From NCBI RefSeq assembly GCF_900660545.1, contig NZ_LR214986.1, positions 372,001-436,000 of the forward strand: a stretch of 64,000 nt of DNA, in the 5' to 3' direction. Within the stretch, counting starts at the first letter, position 1; each line of letters opens with the position of its first letter. Shown here piece after piece: positions 50,442 to 63,119 of the stretch. The position numbers were made by a program, and so were the translations under genes. Source of the DNA: Mycoplasmopsis cynos. Its GTDB lineage: Bacteria > Bacillota_I > Bacilli_A > Mycoplasmatales > Metamycoplasmataceae. Below the pieces are notes generated by a model, which saw nothing but the letters and a program-made list of their open reading frames with translations, ran no database searches and was not told the origin of the DNA.

Positions 50442-50674
50442 AGATTAATTTCAATTATATATTGGTCTTTTTATATTAGATTTATTATTTTAGAGATATT
50501 TGTTTTTAGAATTAATATCAATTTTTGTTTATTTAGTGTGAGGAAATTTAATAATAAAACTATTATTATGTTATAAAAAATGATGTTTAATTTTGAAATG
50601 TAAATTTAATTTTTATTTATAACTTTATTTTAGTATTGAAGGGTATATAAAATATTTTCTACTATAGACAATTT

Positions 50675-50712
50675 TTAGAGAAATATTTTAAAAAATAAAA
50701 TATAATTTAATT
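50675..50712 (+). promoter_or_regulatory. Sialidase 2 promoter, leaderless arrangement
   Basis: TATAAT (50701-50706) ends 6 bases before ATG 50713, with TTAGAGAAATAT at 50675-50686. Same layout as sialidase 1, and again no Shine-Dalgarno. Confidence 0.65.
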
Positions 50713-53417
50713 ATGAGTAATATATTAAATTTTATTAAACAAATTAGTGTAAAATTTTATATTAAAATTAAACAAATTTGTAAAGTTCTTGAGACAAAAA
50801 TTAAGGTTTTGTTAAGTAAAATTTCTGTTAGCTCTAAAAAAGCTCATCAGAACATTAGTGCTAGTATAAAAAAAATACATAATAAATTTAATGATAGCAA
50901 AACTAAAGCGCAATTAGTTAATATAAGGGAAAAAATAAATACTAAACTTCAACATAAACACTCGAAGAAAATTATAGTTAGTTCACTATTATTATTTAGT
51001 GCTTCAGCACTAGTTATTATTTCAGTTTTTTCTACTCGTGCAGCTTTTATTCAAAATAATAAGGCTAATATAGTAAATATAATATAATAATCGAAACACC
51101 AAGACTAATTTCAATTGAAAACGGTAAAAAACATCAATTTGTAGCGAGCTATAAGAATTATGAATATGATCCTAAAAATTTATTAGAAGTTAGAATTGAA
51201 CTTATAAATTCAAAAAATGAGATCTTTTATAGTGATCCAGGTATTTTTAATCCAAAAGATAAAACTATAGTTTTTGGTTTAGATAAGTTACCTAAGGATA
51301 CGATTTATACATTTAGATCAATTAAAATATTAGAACAAAAAAAGATTAGTGATTCATCACACAAAGATATTATGTTTAACACTAAGTCATTAATTTTTAA
51401 TCAATCTAAGTCTTCAGTAAAATTATATGATAACAATTATGTTTTAATGAATCTAGCAATTGAAAATAATCTTAATATTCCAACACAAAAATTATTAAAC
51501 GAGGTACTTAAAGAAAATTATTTACCTGAACAAAAAGAAAAAATTATTGATTTATTATTAGATTTAGTAAATAAAAACTATAAAAGCGTACTTGAATCAA
51601 ATAAAATTAATTTAGCTGACAAAGAATTAGTTATTAAATTATCAAATAGCGAAGATAAAAAATTTCTTGAAAAAGATGTATATTATTTCATCTTAAATAG
51701 CAAAACTACCCAGCAACAAAATCAAACAAATGATCCTGAAGCTATTTTATTAAGTAATAAGGATAAAAGCATTCAATTCACTATTACAAAAGATCCATTT
51801 ATAAGTGCTAACAAACTAGGAAAAGCAATTCAAAATAACAAATTTGATATAAAACGTTTATCAAGTGAAACATTATTTGGACATAATGAAGACGGAGCTA
51901 ATACTTATCGTATTCCTGGAATAATTAAACTTAAAAACGGAACGTTGATTGCTAATGCTGATAAACGTTATGATAACCTAAAAGATTCAGGCCAAAACAT
52001 AACACAAGCTATTAAATTTTCATATGATAATGGTAGAACATGAACTAAACCAAAAGAAATATTAAAAGTACAAATACCTAGCTTAAATAATCAAGGTCTT
52101 GTAATTGACGGAGTAATGCAGGAAATTGAATATCTTGATACAAGTACTAATACCAAAAAAACAAAGTTATTATTCTTAGTAGATTTATTTCCGGCTAAAT
52201 TTGGAATTAATAATCTAAAACCAGGGAATCCGTGAGTTACAATTGACAATAAAAATTATCTTAAATTGTGAACAAGAAACAATAGCAAATTGGAGGGCAA
52301 TTCACTATTAGAAAGAGTTGTAGGAACTCAAAATTGATATAGACGCGTAACTCTTAAAAATGGCAAAAACTTTAATAATGTTACTTCATCTGATCTAGCT
52401 CCAACTAATGATTATGTTGATTTAAACTATCATACTGAGACTAATACAATAACCGGTATTGTTTATAATAATATTCAATCTAAATCCGAATTAATAAAAC
52501 CGCAATTATTAGAGTCTAAAAAGTCTAATTATAGTGTTTTAGATAATGGCGAAAATTCAAAATATTTAATTGGAGTTAATGATTATATAGTATCTATTGA
52601 AAGTTATGATGATGGGCAAACTTGAACAGGTTTAAACTGGATTTATGATGATTCATTTTCTAAATTATATAAGGACTCGAAATTTATTGGAACAGCAGTA
52701 GGAAACCCAATTCAATTAAAACATCAAAAAGATTCTAAATTAAATGGAAGAATAATTGTTCCTGTATATGGATATTATGGTACAACATCATATTATATTT
52801 ATAGCGATGATTTTGGAAGAAAATGAAATGTATGATATGATGCTCCAAAAAACCCCGGAAATCTAACAGAATCATCTATGATTGAAGCAAATGATGGGAC
52901 TATTTATTGACTTAGAAGAAACACAAAAGGTGGTAATCATTTAATTTCGATAAGTACAGATGGCGGCAACACTTGAATAAACCCAGATGAAAATGATAGA
53001 GAGAAGAACCAAAAGAAGAATCAATTTGCTAAAAATAGTAATACAAAAAAGAACAATCACGGAAACGTTTTTTCTGGTATAGGATATTTTAATTTAAAAG
53101 AGAAAGACTATTTTATTTTTTCAACTCCAAAAAAACAAAGAAGAGATGGTTCATTATATATTGCTGATAAAACATTTAATGACGTTGTAGAAGTATTTGA
53201 TTATGATTTTAGTAATAAAAATCAAGAAGAACATTTTGTTTATAGTTACGCATTAACAATTGGGCAAACTGATGAATATGTCGACGTTGTAGTGGTATAT
53301 GAGTCATCATCAAAAACAAAAATCCCAGATAATAAGCAACCCCACGATAGTGGTAGAACTTTGGCTGAAGAAATTCAAGTTGATAGATTCCGTATTTGAT
53401 TAAAAGACCAAAAATAA
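50713..53417 (+). pseudogene. Second sialidase (GH33), one frameshift after the membrane anchor
   Basis: A paralogue of the sialidase at 47492. The first 124 codons encode the basic N-terminus and membrane anchor (LLLFSASALVIISVF) and end at TAA 51085. The remaining ~780 codons continue in the next frame without any TAA or TAG to 53417, including YRIPG and Asp boxes SYDNGRTW, SYDDGQTW, SDDFGRKW and STDGGNTW. The frames overlap only within 51069-51084, inside an ATA/TAA-rich stretch, so one indel there would restore a full ~900-residue enzyme. It may be a recent pseudogene, a slippage-switched gene, or a sequencing error. The intact catalytic part argues against long-term inactivity. Confidence 0.75.
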
Positions 53418-53440
53418 AAAAAGCACGTAAGTGCTTTTTT
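53417..53440. terminator. Bidirectional terminator between sialidase 2 and SGNH lipoprotein
   Basis: AAAAAAGCAC-GTAA-GTGCTTTTTT, a perfect 10-bp stem located at the ends of two convergent genes. Confidence 0.88.
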
Positions 53441-56400
53441 ATGATTGTCTATTACCTAAATAGCCGGTATTTAAAGCGTCTAAAATTGCATCTGTCATAG
53501 ATTTTCGGGTAAATTTATCATTACCACTAGTACGATAATAAATATAAGCTAATAATTGATCTTGTCAATAGTTGCTGAAAGTTGTATATGCGCTTCTATT
53601 TCCTACTATAAATTCATAATTATAGTTTCCACTAGAATCCAACGCTCCAATCGCCTTTTTATGGTCATCTGTTAATGAATTAAATTCATTTTGATATTTT
53701 TGTTTTGCACTATTAAATGCAGTTCCTAATGCGGTAACAAATGTGCTTTTAAAATCTAAACCAGAAAAGTTTCAAAATGCTCTTCCACTTAAAGCTTTAT
53801 CGTGTCCGAATCATAAAACAAGTGTGGCAAGTCTGAACATTGCTTTATATTGTTTATTTTCTTTTATATTATTAAAATTATAATTATTATTTTTAGCTTG
53901 TTGAATCATATCACGGAATATTGGTTTAAATAATGTAGCCATTAATGATTGAGTTTTATCAATTACAGTAAAGATATTAGCTCCATCAAAAGCAAAACCT
54001 AATTTGTTACTTGAAGAAGCACTTTGGACATTAGGATTAATTAAAAATGAATCAATAAAGTTGTATATTCCAGTTTTTTTGGTTCTATCACTACTTTCGA
54101 ACAGTCTATTAATTAAATCAACATAATCACTATCTTTAATCGAATCAACTAATGCTTCTAAAAATTCGTGTTGATTTAAAATGTTACGGAATGATATGTA
54201 TTTGTTATCAGAAGTTAAAATCATATGTAGTGCACCAGTTAAGATAGCATCTTTAACTTTTGCAAGGTTTTCAAGTTTTTTACTACTTTCATTTGAAAAC
54301 TGAATATTTTTAATATTTTCAAAGATTTTATTAATTATAGTAGTTAATTCATTGCGTTTAGCCAAACCACTAAAGAATGATTTAATAATATTATTGAATA
54401 ATGTTTCATCACTTCCAGTTGTTTGTAAATTAAATCCTCCAGCGCATAGTTTTGAGATTAAAACTTGTGCTAGACCTTTGGTAAATTTATCTTCTGGATT
54501 AGTAAATAATGTTTTGATTCAATTAGTAAATTTATCTTTAATTGTATTAGCTTGATTACCATTAAATAATGTATTTAAAGCTTCGAATCAACTTTCATTA
54601 GTTTGATATTGATTTGCTCTATCAATAAAGTCTTTAATTGAAGTTTTTAAGATATCTCTAAGATCTTGATTTTTAGTTGCTTTGACTAAAAAATCATTTA
54701 CTAATGAAATATTAGTTTCAGAACCAGAAACTAATAAACTAGCAATTCCGGTTGATTCTATTGTTTGTTTAATCTTTTCTTCATTATCTAAAAGATTACC
54801 TATTGTTGTTTCAAGTACATAAATAAAATCCTCTTTATTATTTTGCACAATTTCATCTTTAAAGAATAACTTAATGAAGTTGAATTCATTTGGTTTAACT
54901 TCACTAATTATTTCATTTACTATATTTGAACTAAATGATTTTAATGAGTCGGATTTATTAACTGTATTGAATATAGCGTTAGATATTTTTTCATAAAGGC
55001 CAACTCTATCAAGTAAATCACCCAGTCCGTTAGCTAATGCATCTGATACTTTTTGAGTATGTTCTTTTGAATCAATTTTCAAGAAATTAAATCCACTATT
55101 TATTATGTTTTTTATTCCATTTATGGTTTCCTGATTTTTGAAACCAGCTTTTATAAATGTTTTTAAATCATTTGTGAATTTAGTTTTATTGTTTTGTTCA
55201 TTAAAATATGCTTTAAAGATATCTAAAATATTTTTGGCATCTTTAAATTTATCTTTATGATCAAAAATATAATCACTAATATGATGAATTAAGTCTTTTG
55301 CTTGTGAAGTTTTTATAACATTATTGATAATTTGAATGAAGTTAGCTTGTTGTATTAAATTATTATTAATAAAGTCTTTTGATTTTTGATCAATAGCATT
55401 TCATACAATATTTCCAAAATCAATTTTATCAATTGCTAGATTTGTGATGTTTTTTAGAAGTGTTTTTAGATCATTTTTATGAGTATCATAATTTTGGTTT
55501 TCTAAAATGTGTTTAATAAATTTAATGATGTTCTCTTCTAGATTATCATTTAGATACTTTTCTTTTAAAGTTTTTAATATTTGGTTTGTTAATACTGAAA
55601 AATCTAATTTAGTACCTTTATTTTTTAATGTTTCAACTAATTGAGGAATTACATTATCTAAAAGCTTTAATTCATCATTTATTTTTTTAAATAAATCCAA
55701 ATTACTTTGAATTAAACCTTCTGGGTTTTTAATATCTTTTAATATATCTTTATATTCTGTATTTTTGATTTCTGATACTAATATTTTAGCTGCAAGAGCT
55801 TTGAATTTATCTTCTTCAATTATTTTAGCAATTAAAACTTTTAATATTTCAATTGAATTAGATTTAATTGCTTCAACTTGTAATAAACTCATTAACAATT
55901 CATCAAATGAATTAGATTTATTTAGTAACTCAAAATTATCAATTACGCTATCAAGTAATTTTAATAACTCAGTTTTAACTTTTTGGTCTTTTAAAGTGTT
56001 TTTAATTATTTCGCTTAGATCAGAATTTGAAATTTTTGCATCTTTTAAGAGTTTAATATTCGCAATATTTTGAGCAAGACTATTAGTTATTTCATTATTA
56101 GTAACTAATTTATCATAAATTTTATTAAGAATGTTTTTTATAGTGGTTTTATCATCTTTTAGACTTTCGAAATGTCTAAAGAATGCCTTAAAGATTGAAT
56201 AATCACTTAAGTTAATTTTGCTTGATATTTCAGCTGAAACATTATTCGATAATTCATTGAAGTTATTTGATTTTTGGAAGTTATTGATTAATATTTCAAA
56301 AACACTAGGAAATAATCCGATTTCATGTAAAAATGGAATTAAGTTTTTAGAAATATTTTTTATTAGATTAGTTTTGGTTATTTCTTTTAAATCAATATCA

Positions 56401-59400
56401 TATTTTTTAGCAAGATTATCAATTAAATTAATTATTATCTTAGCTGATTTTTCATTATTTAATAATGTAGTTGTCAATGACTCTAAATAGGTTTTTACAA
56501 CAATTTTATTAGTTTCATTTTCGAATATTTTTTTAATGAATACAAATGAATTGTCAATGTGATCTATTCAACTTTGATCACTTAATAGATTAGGTAATAG
56601 GTTTGAAATTAAAGCATCTAAATTTTTATCATTTAAAATAATATCTAATAATTCTTTAAGATTCTCATCATCTATGAATTCTTTAATATTTTGATTTGAA
56701 CTAAGAACTTGATAAAGAATATTTTTAATAGTTTTATTATCAATTGCTTTTTTAAGAATAACTTTAATTATTGTGCTTGCAGATTTTGCATTTTTAGTAA
56801 TATATTCTCTATTAAGAAGTTTTTTAATTAACTCTTTTGGATTCTTATTAAATTTATCTTCTAGCACTTTTGAAATAGCTACTTTTAAATTATTTAATTC
56901 TTCTTTTGGATCGCTAGATGTCTTAACTTTTTTGAGGCTTTCAATAATAGCATTAATTAAAGGATCTAAAATATCTAGATCTTTAACAATGTTTTTAGCA
57001 TCCGAACTAAAATCTTTAATAAATTTAGTTAAATTAGAATCGATTTTAATATCATAATTTTTTAATAAATTAGTTAATACATCGCTAATGATAAAACTTA
57101 AATCTTCTGAATTAATAATTGAATTTGTTAGGTTAAGGAAATTATTTTTTAAACTATCTAAATCTAGATGATTTAAAACATTTTTTATAATATCATTAAT
57201 TGAATTTACATTTTGAAAAGATTGATAATTTGTAATGGTTGCATTTATTGCACTTGTAATAATGTTTTTAAATGAACTATTTTTGGTAATTAAATTAATT
57301 AATTTTTTTAATGCTTTATCTGAAATAAAATTATTAACTGATTGACTTGAAGTGTTTATTTCAATGTTATTAAGAGTATCAAAAATTAAATTAGAATCTA
57401 AAATATTATCAATAAGTTTTTTTAATAAATTATTATGATTTGTTATTAGTTTTGACTTTGAAACATTTTTGACCAATGAAACAATATTTTTTTCATAGTT
57501 TTTGTCATTAAATAATTCGGATAAAGTATCTGTTAAAGAAGCAGATAATACGCTAGAAGGCGACGAAATGCTTGTGGTTGATAAATTGCTTAAAAAGTTT
57601 TTTATTAATGTATCACTTAATTTAAATTCTTCATTTAAACTATTTGTTAAATCAAATAAATCAGTAATTGAATTGCTTATTTCATCTTTAGTAATATTCT
57701 TAGTTAATTTATGTTTTTGTAAAAAATCAAATAATGAATTACTTAGAAATTTTTTGATTTCTTGATTGGTTAATAAAAATTTAATATTTTCATTAATTAA
57801 ACTTGCAATTTGAGTATTATTTTCAGTTTTTTTGAAAAATCCCAAAATAAATTCATTTATTGTATTGATATTTTCAAACTCATTAGTTTCGTTTACAAAG
57901 ATATCGATGAATTTATCGATTAAGTTTTTTAATTCATTTGAGTTTAAATACGTACTTAGTGCTTTGCTTAATTCATTAACATCAATATTAAAACTGGTAA
58001 ATTTTGATCCAAATATTTCAGTTAAATAGGTATTTAATCTAGCGCTATAAATTTTTAAGAAATTATGAACTATTTCTTTTAAAGCTGCAGTTAATTCAGT
58101 TTTTTCATTTTTTAGAAGATCGCTTTTTGCAATTACTTTAATAATAAATGAAAGATTATCAATATTTCCAAAAATATTAATAAAGATTGATTTAAGTGTT
58201 TCAAAATTTAAGTTTTTTTGCTCTGCTAAATCATTAAATTGTTTTTGAGCATTAGTGAATAAATCCTGGAATTGTTTGGAATCTAAAATGCTATGAACAA
58301 TATTGCTAAAATTGTTATTTTTATTTGAGATTTTTTTCTTTAATAGGTTTCTTAATTTTCCATTAGTATCTAATTCATTATAAAATGAATTATTAGTCAT
58401 AAAATCTAAAAATTCATCAATGTAATATTCAAAAATATGACTAAGTTCTGAAATTCTTTTTGAGAAGTTGCTTGGTGAACGATGTGATTTCACTTTCTTT
58501 TCTTCATTAGTTTCGAGATTAATATAATAATTTGAATTTTCACCAATATTAATTAAATCTGAATCAGGTTCAACTTCAATTTGATATTTTGCTGAAATTG
58601 CATCTTTATTAATGAATTCATTGGTAAAGTCGTAATCTTTATAGTAATTAAGATTTAAATATGGCTTAGTAATCTTGAGATAAAGATCAAGCGCCATTTT
58701 TTTATAGCCCTTTGTTCCAGGATGTATATCTAAAAAGAATGATGTTAAGTTTTTGGCGTTATTATTTCAATACTTATCATTATAAGTATTAACGAAATTA
58801 ATTTTAGTGTTTGTAGCCACTTCTTGGAGATTATCATTTACAGTATCAATAAAAATATTTGAGATATTCAAATCACCAATGTCTTTGAGCAAGTCCTTTG
58901 AAACGTATTGATTTAAAACGTTAAATAAATATTGTAAAGGCATTGGGTATGAAATAAGATTTATATTTGCATTTGGAGCTAAGGTTTTTAAATTATTTAT
59001 GAAAACAGTTAGTCTTTTTCTAATTTGAGGCAAACTATCTTTGAATAGGTCATTAAAGAAAATAATTGCGTCATTTAAAACAGGCTTTTTAGCTAGGAAT
59101 TTTTTAACAATTTTTAAAACATCACGGTTTTTTAATGAATCAAAAACTAAATTAAAAAAGTCATTTGCTCCTAAATTAATAGTTACTAAATTAGCTTTTG
59201 CTAGATTTTGTTTTATTTCAGTTCTTAGTTGTTGAACATTTGGAAATAACTTATTAAAAGTACTTTCATCAACATTTTTTATTTCTGGATCATTAAATTC
59301 AAGTAATTTGATTCAATCAATAATTTTTGAGCCAGATACTGAATAGTTTGTGTATGACTTAACTCTATTTTTTTTATTTAATAATCTAGCTAAAAATGAA

Positions 59401-59807
59401 GGATATGAAACACCAGAAATTATTCCATTATTTTCAAGCTTACCTTGATAATCTTTATCTAATGAACCATCAAAACCTGCACTAATTGAATCACCTAGCG
59501 CAACATATTTAATATCTTGATTTAATGAAATAAATTTATCTGATTTATGACGATAAATATTTTTGATTTGGTTTTGCTGGACATTTGGACCTTTAAAATC
59601 ATTTTCATTAAGATTTGCAGAACGAGGTGAAATAGCACCATTAGGTAATCCTGGAGTGCCTTTTGCTGAAAGTTGTTGTTTTACTTTGATGTCTTTACCG
59701 CCAGCACTAATAGGCGTATCAGAACCAGGCGCTTTACATGCTGTTAAAACACTAGCACTGATAGCGACAGCAAAGATTGATGTAAAAAACTTATGTTTTC
59801 TTCTCAT
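53439..59807 (-). CDS. Giant lipoprotein with N-terminal SGNH/GDSL hydrolase domain
   Basis: One frame of 2122 residues; I checked every gap and TGA is the only interruption. Lipobox LTAC (Cys24). The SGNH domain covers about 95-375: block I ALGDSISAGF with Ser107, block III NLGANDFF (Asn215), block V DIHPGTKGY (Asp360, His362). After it come ~1740 residues of Asn/Lys/Leu-rich helical sequence, with repeated weak patterns such as L..LL..I....K.I, perhaps a long surface stalk. SGNH enzymes are esterases, lipases or sialate O-acetylesterases. Being convergent with two sialidases makes an O-acetylesterase role worth considering, but that is inference. Confidence 0.83.
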
Positions 59808-60218
59808 AATAACCTCTTTTCGCTTAGGTTTTATATACTACGTATATAATACCACAAATTAATAATTTTTTTAGTTTAGTTTAACAATGAAAAAAACAAA
59901 AATATTAATAATTTTAAGCTTTTAAGTATTGTTTTTAAGAATTAAAAAATAATTATATCTTAATATATTAAAAAAATGAATTTAGCTTTAAATTTTTAAA
60001 TGATTCAAACTTATTGAAATGCTTTAAAAATTAATTGAGCTTTTTGTTTTTTTGAATAAACATTATTAACATTATTTTATTTAATTAAATTTACTTTCAG
60101 AGCTATATTTGAGTATTAAAAGTGCCAATATAAAACTGGCACTTTTAAATTTAAAAAATTAATTTAAATAAAATATCAGTAAATGCTTAAAAAATTTTTT
60201 AAAAATTATTTAGCAATT
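59808..60218. other. Intergenic region with minus-strand terminator
   Basis: 411 AT-rich bases. The only clear element is the terminator at 60117-60147. The 5' region of the giant lipoprotein (59808-59870) includes an AGGTT ribosome-binding site and TATACGTAGTATAT-like palindromic sequence near 59830-59845 that could hold its promoter. Confidence 0.5.
60117..60147. terminator. Terminator of the mraZ operon
   Basis: An 11-bp perfect stem TAAAAGTGCCA / TGGCACTTTTA with 9-base loop, 72 bases after the last minus-strand stop codon. Good T tract on the minus strand. Confidence 0.82.
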
Positions 60219-61439
60219 TTAGACTTTATTAATTTTTTTAAAAAACATAAAATTAATAAATTGTGAAAATATACTATTTTTTGATCTTTTTATTGGAAGT
60301 TTATCCAATTGAATCTCAGTGGTTAAAGTTCGATTATTATAACTATGAGGTGTGATATTAGTTATCATATTAATTCAACAAAATAGTTTATAATTTAGAT
60401 TTTTAGCCAAATCTAAATTAACCATATCAGATTTTTTAATGTTGATACCTATTATATCATCATTTAAACTATTCTTAAATGAATATGCAATATATTTATT
60501 AAGCTCATTATCATTAATGTTGAAATATACATTATTAAAAGTAATTTTAGTTTTGATTATGTTGATAAAGTTTTTAATATTATTTTTTAGTTTTCCAAGA
60601 CACTCAAATACATAATTTAATAATTTTTGATTAATGGTATCTAATGAATCGCTACCTTCATTAAGCTCCACATAAGTTTTCAAAAGGTATTTAATACGGT
60701 ATTTAACTTCTTGTTTCATAATTTGCAATTTTTTACTTAAAAATTCTAAAAATTCTTCAAAGTTAAAATTAATCTTTGTGCCATTTAGAATTGTTGAGTT
60801 TTTAATTACGTTTAATGAAAAATATTTATCATTTAAATCAATGAATAATTGAGTTTTTTCTGAATCATACTCGCTTGCTAGCAACTGTGAACTGTTAAAA
60901 AATGAAATTTTACAGTCTGTATTTTTTTTGATTTCATCGAGATCAATGACTAGTTTCAAAAGAAATTTATCTAATAATTCCTCGTTTTTGATCTGAAAAC
61001 TTGAAGTATGAATTATTAGGTTTTCATATGTTTTATTTTCCGGAAAATTTTTGTATGTTTTTGAAATTCCATCATTAATTAATTCATATTTATATATGAA
61101 AGAATTAAGAATTCAATTACCTTGATTTTGATAAATTGTTTGATTGTGATGTTGTTCTAAAAATAAATCAACAGAAAGGGTTTGATGTTTTTCTAGAACA
61201 TATGAGTAATTTTCAAAAAAATTATCATCAAAAACTAAATTTATGTATAAATCAGTTTTTTTATCTTTTGATATAGCATTTGAAAATTTATTAATTGTCA
61301 TTAATAAATCATCATAATTTTTAAATGTTACATAAACATCTTCGTGAATTTTAGTGATATCTTTATTTTTTTGAAGCAATTGTGAGATCAAAATGTCATA
61401 TTTGCTTATATTGAAATTAACAATTTTTTTATCTCACAT
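60219..61439 (-). CDS. Unknown protein in the division cluster position
   Basis: 406 residues with TGA Trp at 61113 and 60375. No signal peptide or membrane helix; predicted alternating strand/helix with a basic C-terminus (LPIKRSKNSIFSQF). It starts 10 bases after rsmH (GGAGTAAG upstream) in the place where mollicutes usually have a variable gene followed by ftsZ. It might replace FtsA or FtsL function, but I see no actin-fold phosphate loop that would prove it. Confidence 0.6.
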
Positions 61440-61449
61440 ACTTACTCCT

Positions 61450-62352
61450 TTATAGACATTTTTTTAAAATTCTTAACTTAGCACTTTTTGATCTTTTATT
61501 TTCATTAATTTCACAAAGTGAAGGTAATAATTGTTTAGTTTGGTACATTTTTTTCACTTGAATCGGCATTTTATCAGGGACATCATTTTTAGTTAAATTT
61601 TTAAAGAAATTTTTAACGATTCTATCCTCAATTGAATGAAAAGTTATAATGCATAATGAGCTATTTAGACTTAACATTTCAACAGCATCATTTAGCATTT
61701 TTTCTAACGAATCTAATTCATTATTTACTTCAATTCTTATGGCTTGAAACACGGGTTTTGCTAGATTTTTAACTCTTAATAAAGCTGCTGGATAGACACT
61801 TTTGATTATTTCAACTAACTCTAATGTATTTGTTATAGGTCGATTTTTAACGATAGCCTTAGCAACTTTATAATGAAGTTTTACATCAGCGTAATCTAAT
61901 AAAATCTGATTAAGTTTACTTTCAGAGTAAGTGTTAATTAAATCATATGCAGAAAAATCTTGTTGTTGATCCATCCGCATATCTAATTTAGCATCTTTAT
62001 TGTAACTAAAACCTCTTTCAGGGGTATCTACTTGTGGTGATGAAAAACCTAAATCGGCAATGATTCCATCCACTTTATTGACACCTTTTTTCTTTAATTC
62101 TGACTTTATGTTTTGAAAGTCACTTTTAATTAAAGTGTAGTTTTTGCTTATTTTTGATAATTTTTGATCTGCAACTTTTAATGCATAATCATCCTTATCA
62201 AAAGCAAATAAATGTCCTGTTTTAAGCTTTTCAAGTATTTTTGCTGAATGCCCACCCATACCTAATGTAAGATCAACGTAAATCCCGTTTTCTTTTATAT
62301 TTAAGGCATCAATAGTTTCATTAAGTAAGACTGAATAATGAAGTTTTTCCAT
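61450..62352 (-). CDS. rsmH: 16S rRNA (cytosine1402-N4)-methyltransferase
   Basis: 300 residues, full family length. VDLTLGMGGHSAKIL binds SAM; DGIIADLGFSSPQVDTPERG, AKLDMRMDQ and CIITFHSIEDRIVKNFF are RsmH signatures. The ATG shares one base with the mraZ stop. Methylates C1402 in the ribosomal P site. Confidence 0.96.
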   Translation of the reverse strand: MEKLHYSVLLNETIDALNIKENGIYVDLTLGMGGHSAKILEKLKTGHLFAFDKDDYALKVADQKLSKISKNYTLIKSDFQNIKSELKKKGVNKVDGIIADLGFSSPQVDTPERGFSYNKDAKLDMRMDQQQDFSAYDLINTYSESKLNQILLDYADVKLHYKVAKAIVKNRPITNTLELVEIIKSVYPAALLRVKNLAKPVFQAIRIEVNNELDSLEKMLNDAVEMLSLNSSLCIITFHSIEDRIVKNFFKNLTKNDVPDKMPIQVKKMYQTKQLLPSLCEINENKRSKSAKLRILKKCL

Positions 62353-62789
62353 TATTTATTTGATATTTCTTGAGCTATAGCAGCTAAATCATCAGCGCTA
62401 TATTCTTTCTCAAAATTATCGAACCTTTCTTTTGATCACATCTCAACAAGTGAACCTGCACCAACAAAAATTATTTCTTTATGGATAGCTAGTTTTTCAA
62501 CAATATATTTAGGTAATGTCATTCTATTCATAGAGTCAAGTGTTATTTCAAAACTATTACCTAGAATGCTTCTTGTGATAATTCTTGCTCTCTTATCGAA
62601 CAAGCTTTGATCTTCAAGCATATTTATGTATCTCATAAATTCTTCTTTAGTACGCAAATCAGCATTACCATCAAATCCAATTGATAGCATAAATTTATTT
62701 CCTAAATAATCTCTTATTGCAGCTGGCAAAATAACTCTATTTTTATCATCAGCATTTCGAGAATGTTGTCCGTAAATTATATTTACCAT
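62352..62789 (-). CDS. mraZ: MraZ transcriptional regulator
   Basis: 145 residues with the two swapped-hairpin AbrB-like repeats: NADDKNRVILPAAIRDYLG (first half) and TLDSMNRMTLPKYIVEKL (second half), i.e. the DxK/N-R-(I/V/M) pattern twice. TGA at 62436 is Trp. GTGGGGGAAAATG at its start. It represses its own operon in other bacteria by binding GTGG-like direct repeats. Confidence 0.95.
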
Positions 62790-63119
62790 TTTCCCCCACT
62801 ATCCTACTAAATTTTACCACTGATTATCTAGAAAAAGAAAAAAAATTATTTTTTTATGATTTATTTATTTTTTATGTGTTTAATTTGCAAAATTTTCACA
62901 ATAATCAAACAATATATAATAAATTTTGACTAAGATTGTTGTATAAGTTATTTTTTATAAATTTGTCAAAATAAACAATGCTATAATTATGATGTTTAAT
63001 TAAATATCACTATTTTGTAATATTTTTTGAAATTATTTTTTTAAAACTTTTGGTCAAAAAATGCAAAAAACATAGTGGTTAGTAGTGTTTTAAGAATAAA
63101 TAATGATATAATTAGCATT
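62790..63119. promoter_or_regulatory. Divergent mraZ/acpS regulatory region with GTGG-like repeats
   Basis: 330 bases. On the minus strand before mraZ, AGTGG, AGTAGG and AGTGG occur within about 26 bases (62794-62822), a possible MraZ operator. On the plus strand there are an extended -10 (TGCTATAAT ending at 62987), a second TATAAT at 63107-63112 only 7 bases before the acpS ATG, and another AGTGG-AGTAGTG pair at 63074-63087. Confidence 0.45.

Larger units (their letters stand above)
50312..50712. other. Spacer between sialidase genes
   Basis: 401 bases without a gene. It contains the terminator of sialidase 1, a second 14-bp hairpin at 50397-50441 and the promoter of sialidase 2; otherwise AT-rich with no coding signal. 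Confidence 0.6.

Noticed and set aside
55765-58029. Plus-strand ORFs (5 or more) opposite the giant SGNH lipoprotein
   Set aside because: Mirror images of Asn/Leu/Lys-rich helical coding; no start signals.
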